From Candidatus Brocadia carolinensis (GTDB lineage: Bacteria > Planctomycetota > Brocadiia > Brocadiales > Brocadiaceae), in contig AYTS01000090.1 of NCBI GenBank assembly GCA_002009475.1, forward strand, positions 1 to 33,187: a stretch of 33,187 nucleotides of DNA, given 5' to 3'. Below, piece after piece: positions 7,503 to 14,547 of this stretch; the stretch's first letter is position 1; each line of letters begins with the position of its first letter. Below the pieces are notes generated by a model. The model was not told the DNA's origin, ran no database searches, and saw only the letters and a program-made list of their open reading frames with translations. Position numbers and translations under genes: made by a program.

Positions 7503-9281
7503 TTACCTCCTTTCAGCCTTTTGTTCTGCAAATCGGCTTTTAAATACGTTATAAGGAATTGGCGCTGATGCCACTCCCAGCAAATCTTTCTCATCTATCC
7601 AATCAGCTTCCGGTGTCACAAACTCCAATTTTTCCAGACTGTCCCGACTGGAATATGGCATTGGCTTACAGCTCAGGAATGACAGCGCACCGGTATTTGT
7701 CATGAACCCCGGCACCCTGACATCCTGACCGCGACGCTCGTACGTATTGGTTAACCACCGCAGAATGCGCTCGCCCTGGGCATGCAAGCCCCTGCTCCTT
7801 TCGTCAACGCGTTCTCTCATCTCCCGGGCAAAGCCACGGACCATGACGTGATCACGTGCATCTGCAGTTGCCACAAAGTCATAAATTTCACAGAGGCATG
7901 CGTACGTATCCAGGTTGGTCTGTTTAATGAAGTTTCGCACAGCCGCACGGAGTGTCTGCGTGAGCGTCTCCGGATGAAACCGGCGCAGCAGTTGGTAGTA
8001 AAAATCCACCTGCATATTGAAGTAGTGCAGGCCGAAATCGCTGAAATTACGGTCAAAGAATGCATAGTTAGCGATTTGGTGAAATGCCTCAGAGCGTGGG
8101 TCTTTCAGCCGGTAGTCGAATCCAAAGTAATCGCCAAGCAACCTGCCTTCCGCCCTGAGTTTCACCTCTAACCCCGTCCCGGGATAAGCCTCTGCACGGC
8201 AGAAATTGAAAGGATTCTCAATGTGCCGTTCGATAAAACGCAGGTTGACCAGGATGTCGTCCAGGACGGTATCGGGTTCGAACATGAGGAGATTGTAGGC
8301 AAGATGCACATCGAAGTCATTGAGGATGCGCAACGCATTCAGGATCTGGTCAAGGGTACATTTGCGGTTCAGGTTACGCAATCCATTCTCATGCGCATTT
8401 TCCACCCCCAGGAATACGCGAAACAGTCCCAGCCCATCCAGCACACGGATCGAGTCATCGGTAATGCTATCGGGTCGCGCTTTCACGGCGATAGCAATCC
8501 CTTCGATTCCCTCCTGCTTCAATCCATCTCTCAGGTCCTCGAAGCGGCGGAGCGCATGTTCTGGTTTTGGGAGAAAGAAATTGTCGTCCTGAAAATTAAA
8601 GATACGCACGTTATGGTGGAAGTAGAGATCCTTCATCTCTGCCACGATACTCTCCACGCTTCGTACGCGAAATTTCTTTCCACCTCCCCGTTCATACCAG
8701 GCGTTGATGCTGCAAAAGGCGCAGTTGCGCCAACATCCCCGGCTGGTCAGGATGCTGGCAATGGGTTTGTCGAAATAGTCGTGGAATGTTATACGTTTTG
8801 GAAACGGCAACGTGTCAAGATCGTCCTGATTGCCTGTGGAAAAGTTGGTTTTTATGGATCCATCGGGTTTTCGGTAGCTAAGGCTGTGTACCCTGGACAG
8901 ATCATCAGGATGATCGGCCAGCATGCTAACGATATGTTCGCCTTCTCCCAGGCAGACTGAGTCAAATGCGGGAAAATCCTTGAGCAGTTGTTCTGAGTTA
9001 AACGAGGCGAAGGGGCCTCCTGCTGTCACATGGCCACGATAACCGCCTTCCCGAAGCGCCTGTGCCATGCGGCAAAACTCTCGTGCCCTGTTTGTGAACA
9101 TCATAGACAAGCCGGTGATCTGTGGTGAAAAAGTGAGTACCCGCTTTACTGCATCCGATATGTCAAACTCTGAATTGAAGGGAACGATTTCTACCTCATG
9201 CCCCCTGGATTCTAATGCAGAAGCTATGTAGCGCAGGCCGAGGTTTTCTTCCAATTCCGCACCTACCAATGCAACTTTCAT
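7503..9281 (-). CDS. B12-binding domain radical SAM protein
   Basis: The 592-aa protein has an N-terminal cobalamin-binding Rossmann-like domain (residues about 1-130; MKVALVGAELEENLGLRYIA, then the TAGGPF and LGEGE loops). The radical SAM barrel follows, with the 4Fe-4S motif C183-x3-C187-x2-C190. The C-terminal third (about 400-592) is unassigned. Such enzymes use SAM cleavage, often with cobalamin, for methylation or rearrangement, and several act on peptides. A perfect AGGAGGTGATTT precedes ATG 9281. The gene lies downstream of the secreted-protein pair at 9418-10660 and upstream of the EPAH-repeat protein, the most obvious candidate substrate. The substrate is unproven; a lipid or cofactor role remains possible. 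Confidence 0.88.
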   Translation of the reverse strand: MKVALVGAELEENLGLRYIASALESRGHEVEIVPFNSEFDISDAVKRVLTFSPQITGLSMMFTNRAREFCRMAQALREGGYRGHVTAGGPFASFNSEQLLKDFPAFDSVCLGEGEHIVSMLADHPDDLSRVHSLSYRKPDGSIKTNFSTGNQDDLDTLPFPKRITFHDYFDKPIASILTSRGCWRNCAFCSINAWYERGGGKKFRVRSVESIVAEMKDLYFHHNVRIFNFQDDNFFLPKPEHALRRFEDLRDGLKQEGIEGIAIAVKARPDSITDDSIRVLDGLGLFRVFLGVENAHENGLRNLNRKCTLDQILNALRILNDFDVHLAYNLLMFEPDTVLDDILVNLRFIERHIENPFNFCRAEAYPGTGLEVKLRAEGRLLGDYFGFDYRLKDPRSEAFHQIANYAFFDRNFSDFGLHYFNMQVDFYYQLLRRFHPETLTQTLRAAVRNFIKQTNLDTYACLCEIYDFVATADARDHVMVRGFAREMRERVDERSRGLHAQGERILRWLTNTYERRGQDVRVPGFMTNTGALSFLSCKPMPYSSRDSLEKLEFVTPEADWIDEKDLLGVASAPIPYNVFKSRFAEQKAERR

Positions 9282-9304
9282 AAATCACCTCCTTCGTATA
9301 ATTA

Positions 9305-9382
9305 AATTAGGCATTCGGAGACCTTCCCTCCCAGTTTCCCCCCGTTTACGGGGGGATTATGGGGGGGGATTTGAAATCCCTG
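9305..9382. repeat. GC-palindrome dispersed repeat (copy)
   Basis: The core CCCCCCGTTTACGGGGGG spans 9338-9355. The flanks GGCATTCGGAGACCTTCC and ATTATGGGGGGGGATTTGAA match the other copies. It sits in the 136-bp spacer between two minus-strand genes, upstream of the radical SAM gene. Confidence 0.7.
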
Positions 9383-9417
9383 TATATCAATCTTTCAGAC
9401 AGTTTTGTTACAGAAAT

Positions 9418-10056
9418 TCATCTTGGCAAGCCGTTGTGCTCCCTGGCTGAAGGAAGGATTGCAGAGAACACATCATTAGCCGGCATGGTACGGCCTGCTT
9501 TGAACTCAAAACCTGGATCGTCAAGCAAAGGGGTCAGCATCAGTTCGTTGTCCGTGCGATGTCCGACAAAATAGAGATTCAAAGCCGGTACGTGGACGGC
9601 AATATAAGAAGAAATAGGCATGCCTGTGGAGTCAGAGGCATTTTTTCGGATATTAGCAAGGATTTTTATCAACTGAGGACCACCAAAATTTGTAGCACTC
9701 CATGTCCCTTGTACTTTTTCCACAACAACCGAAGACCGTACCTGTTCCTTTACGGTGAAAGGATAAATAATTTTGTCGACATCTGTGAGTAGTTTGCTGG
9801 GATCGCTTCCCGGTTGATACTCCCGCAACTGATCAAGTCGCACCAGGAAAACACGAATAGGCTCCCCCAGGGCAACAGCAGACACTTCATCAAGTGATTC
9901 GAAGCCCATTGCTTTGTAGTTCTGCTCGTTAACCAATTTGCGGAGTGTCACTATCGACTCAGATGCTACCGTTTGTGGCTCTTTATTTTCCGATTGAGCA
10001 TTTACTTGTGCAATCATCACGATCAATGTTAAGAGTGGTACCATGAAAAGACGCAT
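9418..10056 (-). CDS. secreted protein of unknown function paired with the papain-like protease
   Basis: The 212-aa protein has a signal peptide (MRLFMVPLLTLIVMIAQVNA, cleavage before QS). The mature part is mixed alpha/beta, with segments LGEPIRVFLVRLDQLREYQ, IIYPFTVKEQVRSSVVVEK and VHVPALNLYFVGH. I do not recognise a named family. ATG 10056 is chosen over the upstream in-frame ATG because AAGGAGGG sits 9 nt before it and the signal peptide starts there. It begins only 13 bp after the end of the cysteine-protease gene, so the two are cotranscribed. It could be a substrate, inhibitor or propeptide-like partner of that protease, by inference. Confidence 0.8.
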   Translation of the reverse strand: MRLFMVPLLTLIVMIAQVNAQSENKEPQTVASESIVTLRKLVNEQNYKAMGFESLDEVSAVALGEPIRVFLVRLDQLREYQPGSDPSKLLTDVDKIIYPFTVKEQVRSSVVVEKVQGTWSATNFGGPQLIKILANIRKNASDSTGMPISSYIAVHVPALNLYFVGHRTDNELMLTPLLDDPGFEFKAGRTMPANDVFSAILPSAREHNGLPR

Positions 10057-10069
10057 GTTATTTCCCTCC

Positions 10070-10660
10070 TTATTTATAGGTAACGTCGTAATAGTCATTC
10101 CAGTGAGTGTAGCCTGAACCACTGACATACGTGGCGTAGGTGTTGACGCGCTGATCGCCGGTGTTCGGTGGCCATGGATCGTTGATAGTCACATAATTTG
10201 TCCCATCTATCGTTACATAGCCTATGACAACCATCATATGCCCTCCACCACCAGACCAGTGCCAGGAAAAAGCAAATGGCTTCTTTTTACAGTAAATCTG
10301 GTCTTTCACCTGGTCCCAGCTCAAGGGTGCGTCGGAGGTAGTTTTAAATTCGAAGTTATACTTATCAAATTCCGGCCAGCCGCCATTTATACACGTGGAC
10401 GGCACGGGATTATTACAACAATCTGAGCTGCCGAATCTTTTATTTGCCTGGTCGCATTGGCTCACATCATGACCCAGGAAATCCATTATCATTTCACCAC
10501 TGGCAGCCCAACACCACATTGAGGTTTCCTGTGGGCGCAACGTAACAGCCTGAGAACCGATCACTGGGGGCTTACAACAACCAGCTATAAATACTGAAGC
10601 TGCAAGTAAACTACCAAATACAAGCTCCAGCCTTTTGGTTTTCACTAATTCTTTAGCCAT
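10070..10660 (-). CDS. papain-like (AvrRpt2/C39-type) cysteine protease lipoprotein
   Basis: The 196-aa protein has a lipoprotein signal peptide with lipobox IAGC (lipidated Cys28). The papain-fold catalytic set is visible: Gln44 (oxyanion hole), Cys50 in SMWCWAAS, His141 in GGGGHMMVVIGY, and Asn160/Asp161 in TINDPWPP. Six further cysteines (residues 69-124) suggest disulfides. It is expected in the periplasm or on the outer surface, anchored by lipid, cleaving an unknown peptide or protein. AAGGAGGTAACTGTC precedes ATG 10660. It lies between the 714-aa duplicated-domain protein and a small secreted protein on the same strand. Proteases of this fold also mature exported peptides, which makes the neighbouring radical SAM enzyme interesting. 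Confidence 0.88.
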   Translation of the reverse strand: MAKELVKTKRLELVFGSLLAASVFIAGCCKPPVIGSQAVTLRPQETSMWCWAASGEMIMDFLGHDVSQCDQANKRFGSSDCCNNPVPSTCINGGWPEFDKYNFEFKTTSDAPLSWDQVKDQIYCKKKPFAFSWHWSGGGGHMMVVIGYVTIDGTNYVTINDPWPPNTGDQRVNTYATYVSGSGYTHWNDYYDVTYK

Positions 10661-10780
10661 GACAGTTACCTCCTTTTTCTTGTTGAATACAGCGTAAATA
10701 ACCGATGTCTTGTGCGTAACAATAACCCATCGCGTCTGTTTAATCTGTTAATGAAAATACAGTTTTTGGCAAGTTTTTAC

Positions 10781-10849
10781 CCCTCTTTCCCCCCTTCGAA
10801 AAGGGGGGAAGAGGGAGCAATCCTGCCCCTGTATGTTGAAAACAGGGGC
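10781..10849. repeat. two GC-rich hairpins in the spacer after the 714-aa gene
   Basis: The near-perfect pair CCCTCTTTCCCCCCTT (10781-10796) and AAGGGGGGAAGAGGG (10801-10815) is followed by GCCCCTGT (10825-10832) and ACAGGGGC (10842-10849). The second hairpin lies about 50 bp past the stop of the minus-strand gene and may serve as its 3' end, although no T tract follows. Confidence 0.55.
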
Positions 10850-10897
10850 TGATAGTGACTTTACAGCACCTTACTCATAGGTGTAATCGATTTCTTT

Positions 10898-13042
10898 CTA
10901 TCCCCTCAGGCATAGGCCGACAAAGGTTTCGTTGTAGAAACCAATGCCGCCGCTGTTGACGATGGTCCTGTCCGTAGCACTCAGCCGGATCACGTAGCCG
11001 CACTTTGGCATCCCCGTGGTATCAAGCTTCCAGGTTCCCGATTCGCCGGTTGTGGGGACAGTGGGATACGTCCGTGGTAATGCCGGACTTGTGAAGTTAC
11101 CGCCCAGGGCTGGCAGCACGGCCAGATTAAGGCTTCCAAAATGCTCGTCAGTAACTGCATACTCGCCTTCAATCACATTACCGATGACGAAATCTGCGCA
11201 GCTTCCGCCGCCTGAAGTAATCTTGAAGCTGCCCGGTGGGAATTGTGGCGACTGGTTGTCCAGGCGTACGGTAACGACATTGCCGGGGTATATAGTATTG
11301 GCTGCGTCCTTAGCTTCAATCCTGATCTTCCATGTACCAGTTAATCCAGCAGTCTGCCATTTGGCCAGCGTGTTACCGGAGACAAAGATCTGTGCGTTAC
11401 CAAGACCATTTACCAAGTCTTCTCGGTAGGTATAAAAGTCATCGCCATCCACAGACTGAGTTATATCAGCCAGGAAGCTCCATACTCCATTGAGCAGTTG
11501 GGTCCGTCCAACATCGAAATTATTGGTCAGACGCTGCTCGGTGACGAAGTTGTCGTCGCTAACGGAGATACGGTACTTCAGTGGGGCAGCACCGCTGCTG
11601 ATATCGGCAGTATTAGCAAGATGCCCGGTGATTACTACCCATCCTCCAAATGGACTGTCCTGAGCGGTAAAACCTAAATTACTGCCTCCATTGGCCAGCC
11701 CGGTGACAGGACTGATTTTAGGCACATCCATGCTTCCAACGGTTTCTATAAATGGCGCATGACCTGTCTGGACAGAGCCAGGACTGATATGGATTAACGT
11801 CTCTTCCCGATTGCCCCAGATTGGAATGTAATTCGGATTAAAGCACGGCGCTGGAACCTGCCAGGAAAGGATCGCCCGAATCCGCACGACCTTCGGCCCC
11901 TTCTCACATGGCTGGCGATACTTGTTCAGGTTCACGGGCAGGAAGACGGCATACTCCAGTCCATCTCTCGGGATGTTGTTAACGTCATAGACATCGACCG
12001 ATGTGGTCCCCAGGCAGGTCTCGAAGATGCCGTTATTGTTAAAATCGGCCCAGAACGTGACAAATTCCCTGCTCCCAGCGGTGCACGGACCGCCAGAGTA
12101 ACCGGAGGATTGCTTGACGCGGATGATGCCAACCAAGGTGTCCTGATTCGGATTGAGTCCGACGCATTCCAACTCTTCATAACGCGTGTTGCCGTCTGTT
12201 GGAAACAGGTTTCCGATGATTTCTGCCAGGTTGATGCCAATGCCTGAAAGCACGCCTTTAGAACCCGTTGCCATCAGTGACTCGCTCAACGTCGGCTGGC
12301 TGATTAACTGCTGTAGCTCGGCCAGAGCAAAGCGATGCGGCTCCACGTCCTTGTCTTTATAAAGCACGTGGAGTTCCGCCGCGCCCAGCGCCTTTGGCTT
12401 TGCAGCTGTCACTGGTTGTGTCAAGTCGAGCGTCGCTGCGACATCCGGCTTAATCTTTGCTTCATTAAGCAGATCACCAAGGACAATAAACTTAATCGGA
12501 TCAATCTGGATATGGGTATTGTGTACGTTGCCCCACACTGGCGTAAAGTTGGGCTCGTTCGGAGGAGGCGGGACGTTCCACGACAGGATCGCCCGCACCA
12601 GGCACAGATTGTTGATGAAGCAAAATTTTTTCGACGGACTGATCGGTAAAGTGACCGCATACTCAAGGCGCTTTTCCCCCGTTGTATCTTTCGGAATGTC
12701 ATAGGCCGTGAAACTGGTCAGTCCCACGTCTTGCCAGGTTGCTCCGTTGTCGCCCGAAAGGTAGAAGCGTACATATTCTGGTGTGCCATTGGAACAAACT
12801 TCACCGCCATAGCCAAAAGGCTGTTTGACATAAACGACGGCTTCCAGACGATTGAACTGAGGCTGGAACCCGACACAGCCTATTTCCTCATAAGTAGTGT
12901 TCCCCTGAATGTTGAGCACTGGCTTAAACGGGCTTACCTTTATGTTCCCAAAATAATTGGGATTAGCCAGGATCAGCGCCCTGAACTGTACCCGCTCTCG
13001 TTCTAATTTTGATGTGTTTTCAGAATTTTCACGTGCTTTCAT
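10898..13042 (-). CDS. large protein with duplicated YEE(I/L)-CVG domain, unknown function
   Basis: The 714-aa protein carries two related ~150-residue units. The first begins NTTYEEIGCVGFQPQFNRLE and the second NTRYEELECVGLNPNQDTL. Each continues with a KQ..GY.GG.C segment, an ordered R(F/A)ILSW-VP-P motif and ends at PVWGN or PIWGN followed by H-I-x. The C-terminal ~250 residues look like beta-sandwich repeats. No signal peptide is evident. I know similar hypothetical proteins but no assigned role. The start at 13042 is chosen over an upstream GTG because GGGAGGAG lies 8-13 nt before it. It is the first large gene after the riboswitch and short ORF, on the same strand as the protease and radical SAM genes. 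Confidence 0.82.
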   Translation of the reverse strand: MKARENSENTSKLERERVQFRALILANPNYFGNIKVSPFKPVLNIQGNTTYEEIGCVGFQPQFNRLEAVVYVKQPFGYGGEVCSNGTPEYVRFYLSGDNGATWQDVGLTSFTAYDIPKDTTGEKRLEYAVTLPISPSKKFCFINNLCLVRAILSWNVPPPPNEPNFTPVWGNVHNTHIQIDPIKFIVLGDLLNEAKIKPDVAATLDLTQPVTAAKPKALGAAELHVLYKDKDVEPHRFALAELQQLISQPTLSESLMATGSKGVLSGIGINLAEIIGNLFPTDGNTRYEELECVGLNPNQDTLVGIIRVKQSSGYSGGPCTAGSREFVTFWADFNNNGIFETCLGTTSVDVYDVNNIPRDGLEYAVFLPVNLNKYRQPCEKGPKVVRIRAILSWQVPAPCFNPNYIPIWGNREETLIHISPGSVQTGHAPFIETVGSMDVPKISPVTGLANGGSNLGFTAQDSPFGGWVVITGHLANTADISSGAAPLKYRISVSDDNFVTEQRLTNNFDVGRTQLLNGVWSFLADITQSVDGDDFYTYREDLVNGLGNAQIFVSGNTLAKWQTAGLTGTWKIRIEAKDAANTIYPGNVVTVRLDNQSPQFPPGSFKITSGGGSCADFVIGNVIEGEYAVTDEHFGSLNLAVLPALGGNFTSPALPRTYPTVPTTGESGTWKLDTTGMPKCGYVIRLSATDRTIVNSGGIGFYNETFVGLCLRG

Positions 13043-13089
13043 TACCATCTCCTCCCTTAGATGAGTGGATGATTTTGCATCCACGTTTT

Positions 13090-13206
13090 TTACTGCCCGT
13101 GGTAAGACCACACCGAACCGATGCGTTTACCTCCACGGTTATAACGCAGTAGATGTGATCCGCCAGGCTAAGCAATACTTCCGTCATACATCATAAAATC
13201 ATTCAT
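13090..13206 (-). CDS. very short ORF (12 codons) with in-frame amber, 38 codons if read through
   Basis: ATG at 13206 follows AAAGGAGGTGA, the best ribosome-binding site in the window, by 9 nt. Twelve codons (MNDFMMYDGSIA) end at TAG (13168-13170). The same frame stays open for 25 more codons, rich in Gly, Arg and Tyr (PGGSHLLRYNRGG and on), and stops at TAA at 13090. It may be a leader peptide for the gene at 13042, or a small peptide gene with a nonsense mutation. Read-through of UAG is possible but unsupported. No homology recognised. Confidence 0.4.
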
Positions 13207-13371
13207 TCGTGCTCACCTCCTTTCATAAGCGAAATAAGTCAAGACAGCAAATGATGTTATCGAAGATACTGATGACGCCTAAGGCGATTTTGATGAAACA
13301 TAACAAAGTCGGCAATCATAAGTCAGACGAAGTTGCCCAGCTATCATCCTGGACATCTTCCGCATCACAGC

Positions 13372-13545
13372 TCAGGTACAAGAGTGGATCGTCCTGTTCA
13401 TTCCATCAATACTATTTTCCGCGTGGCCTCCTTGGTAAGCAGGGTTTTTTACGTCAAACCATTTGTCTTTCCAGTCTCCGCCATATTGCTGGCGTCCGCT
13501 TCGCACGCGCTGAGTTTCCCCGGCCAGCCTCTGTAATGTGGCCGG
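13372..13545 (-). pseudogene. open stretch without start, possible coding remnant
   Basis: A 57-codon frame opens after a TAG and ends at TGA 13372. It has protein-like composition (QYGGDWKDKWFDVKNPAYQ, then GGHAENSIDGMNRT). No ATG or ribosome-binding site was found; the first possible start is a GTG at 13506. It lies between riboswitch copy 2 and the short ORF at 13206, where the regulated gene would be expected. It may be a decayed small gene or chance. Confidence 0.3.
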
Positions 13546-13757
13546 CTAACGTCGTTTAATCCTGTGGTTAATGCAATTCCTTTTGGCAGGGTTCTTCCTA
13601 TTTGGTTAAGTGGGTAAGTAAATTAAGATCATGCTGTTTATTTTTGGCCTTTTCCCTTAAACGATTCCGGAATCCGTTTCTGGCCAGATAATTCTTTGTG
13701 CAATCGCCCGTTATCTATTCCTCACCGATAAAAGCGACTGTGCAGAAGTCTATGAAA

Positions 13758-13810
13758 ACAAAAAAGCCTTACTGCAAAGATTTTTTGAAAACATCTTCGG
13801 CAGTAAGGCT
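13758..13810 (-). terminator. rho-independent terminator of riboswitch copy 2
   Basis: On the minus strand, AGCCTTACTGC (13810-13800) pairs with GCAGTAAGGCT (13775-13765), followed by T6. It is an 11-bp perfect stem, identical in its first eight bases to the terminators at 5430 and 30625. Confidence 0.88.
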
Positions 13811-13826
13811 ATCTTTTTCACGAAAG

Positions 13827-13911
13827 GATAAAGTACGTCTTTAACTACATCCTTATGAGTTGAAAGACCCTCTACTTTGCGTCCCCTGATCACTCAGGGT
13901 TTGCCTTTATC
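13827..13911 (-). ncRNA. GEMM-like (cyclic dinucleotide) riboswitch, copy 2
   Basis: On the minus strand, GGCAAAC (13905-13899) and GGACGCAAAG (13884-13875) flank the hairpin CCCTGA-GTGA-TCAGGG and are followed by AGGGTCTTT. The closing stem GATAAAG (13911-13905) pairs with CTTTATC (13833-13827). A third stem, GTCTTT-AACT / AGTT-AAAGAC, replaces the usual GEMM 3' part. The core AAGGC can alternatively pair with GCCTT of the terminator just downstream. It precedes the minus-strand cluster that starts with the short ORF at 13206. Confidence 0.65.
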
Positions 13912-13973
13912 GTATATGTTTTTACTATTTCACGTATTTTTCACGGAAATCGTCGTTACAAGATTCTACTCCT

Positions 13974-14003
13974 TATTAATGACACGAAATTATTTGATGT
14001 CAA
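13974..14003 (-). promoter_or_regulatory. sigma70-type promoter for riboswitch copy 2
   Basis: On the minus strand, TTGACA (14003-13998), an 18-nt spacer and TTAATA (13979-13974) lie about 60 nt upstream of the aptamer. Direction and position fit transcription of the riboswitch and the cluster behind it. Confidence 0.55.
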
Positions 14004-14180
14004 GAAAAATACCATTCCGAATAAGAAAATACCTGAAGCACACTTCGTTAATCTTAGCAAAAATATGGCTCTTTTCATCTGACATGTACATGACAAAAAG
14101 ATAGTTTTCGGGAAAAGGCCTTTTTCTCAGAAAATTTTATCCCTGTATAACCATAATAAAAAGGATGAGGTATTACCTGA

Positions 14181-14450
14181 TGCAGTGAAGCCGCAACCAA
14201 GTCCCCGTTGTGAAAGCGGGAGATTGCTTCGGAAAAGACCCTCGCAATGACACAGGCTATGCTTTGATGACATGTTGTGCATTGTCATTGCGGGCACATT
14301 CGCGCTGCTCAGGGTAAACTCCGCGAAGCAATCTTTCTCTTATAAACTGTACCTCCTGATAAGGGATAAAAAGGGTTGTGAAAAAACTTACAAAAACTTG
14401 TCCTCATGAAAATGGGGAAAAGAAGTTTTTACACGGTAATATTATACAAC
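14181..14450 (+). repeat. ~250-bp dispersed palindromic repeat, copy B
   Basis: It runs from GAAGCCGCAACCAAG to TTTTTACACGGTAATATTATA and parallels copy C closely. It has about 20 extra bases (near 14397-14420) before the final AGAAGTTTTTACACGG. It fills the spacer downstream of the AsmA-family gene ending at 14548 and contains no gene. Confidence 0.82.
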
Positions 14451-14547
14451 CAGCAGGACACCTTCTCGGATAAGGCATAAAAAGCGTGTCTTGATAACCT
14501 TTTTTCCAGAATGCAGTCAGGCAAAACCGTATTGCAGAATCTGGATT

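Noticed and set aside
7364..7594. Minus-strand frame bridging the end of the radical SAM gene and the spacer
   Set aside because: It overlaps the radical SAM gene in another frame and then runs through a palindromic repeat; the good AAAGGAGG nearby is not followed by a usable start.
8223..8960. 245-codon open frame on the plus strand inside the radical SAM gene
   Set aside because: It is antisense to a well-supported enzyme, has no ribosome-binding site and no recognisable protein features; it reflects the codon bias of the opposite strand.
13209..13559. 116-codon plus-strand frame
   Set aside because: It runs antisense to the cluster leader, its composition is not protein-like, and no ribosome-binding site is seen.
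13877..14104. 75-codon plus-strand frame, hydrophobic
   Set aside because: It overlaps the riboswitch and promoter on the other strand; its A/T-rich sequence explains the hydrophobic residues.
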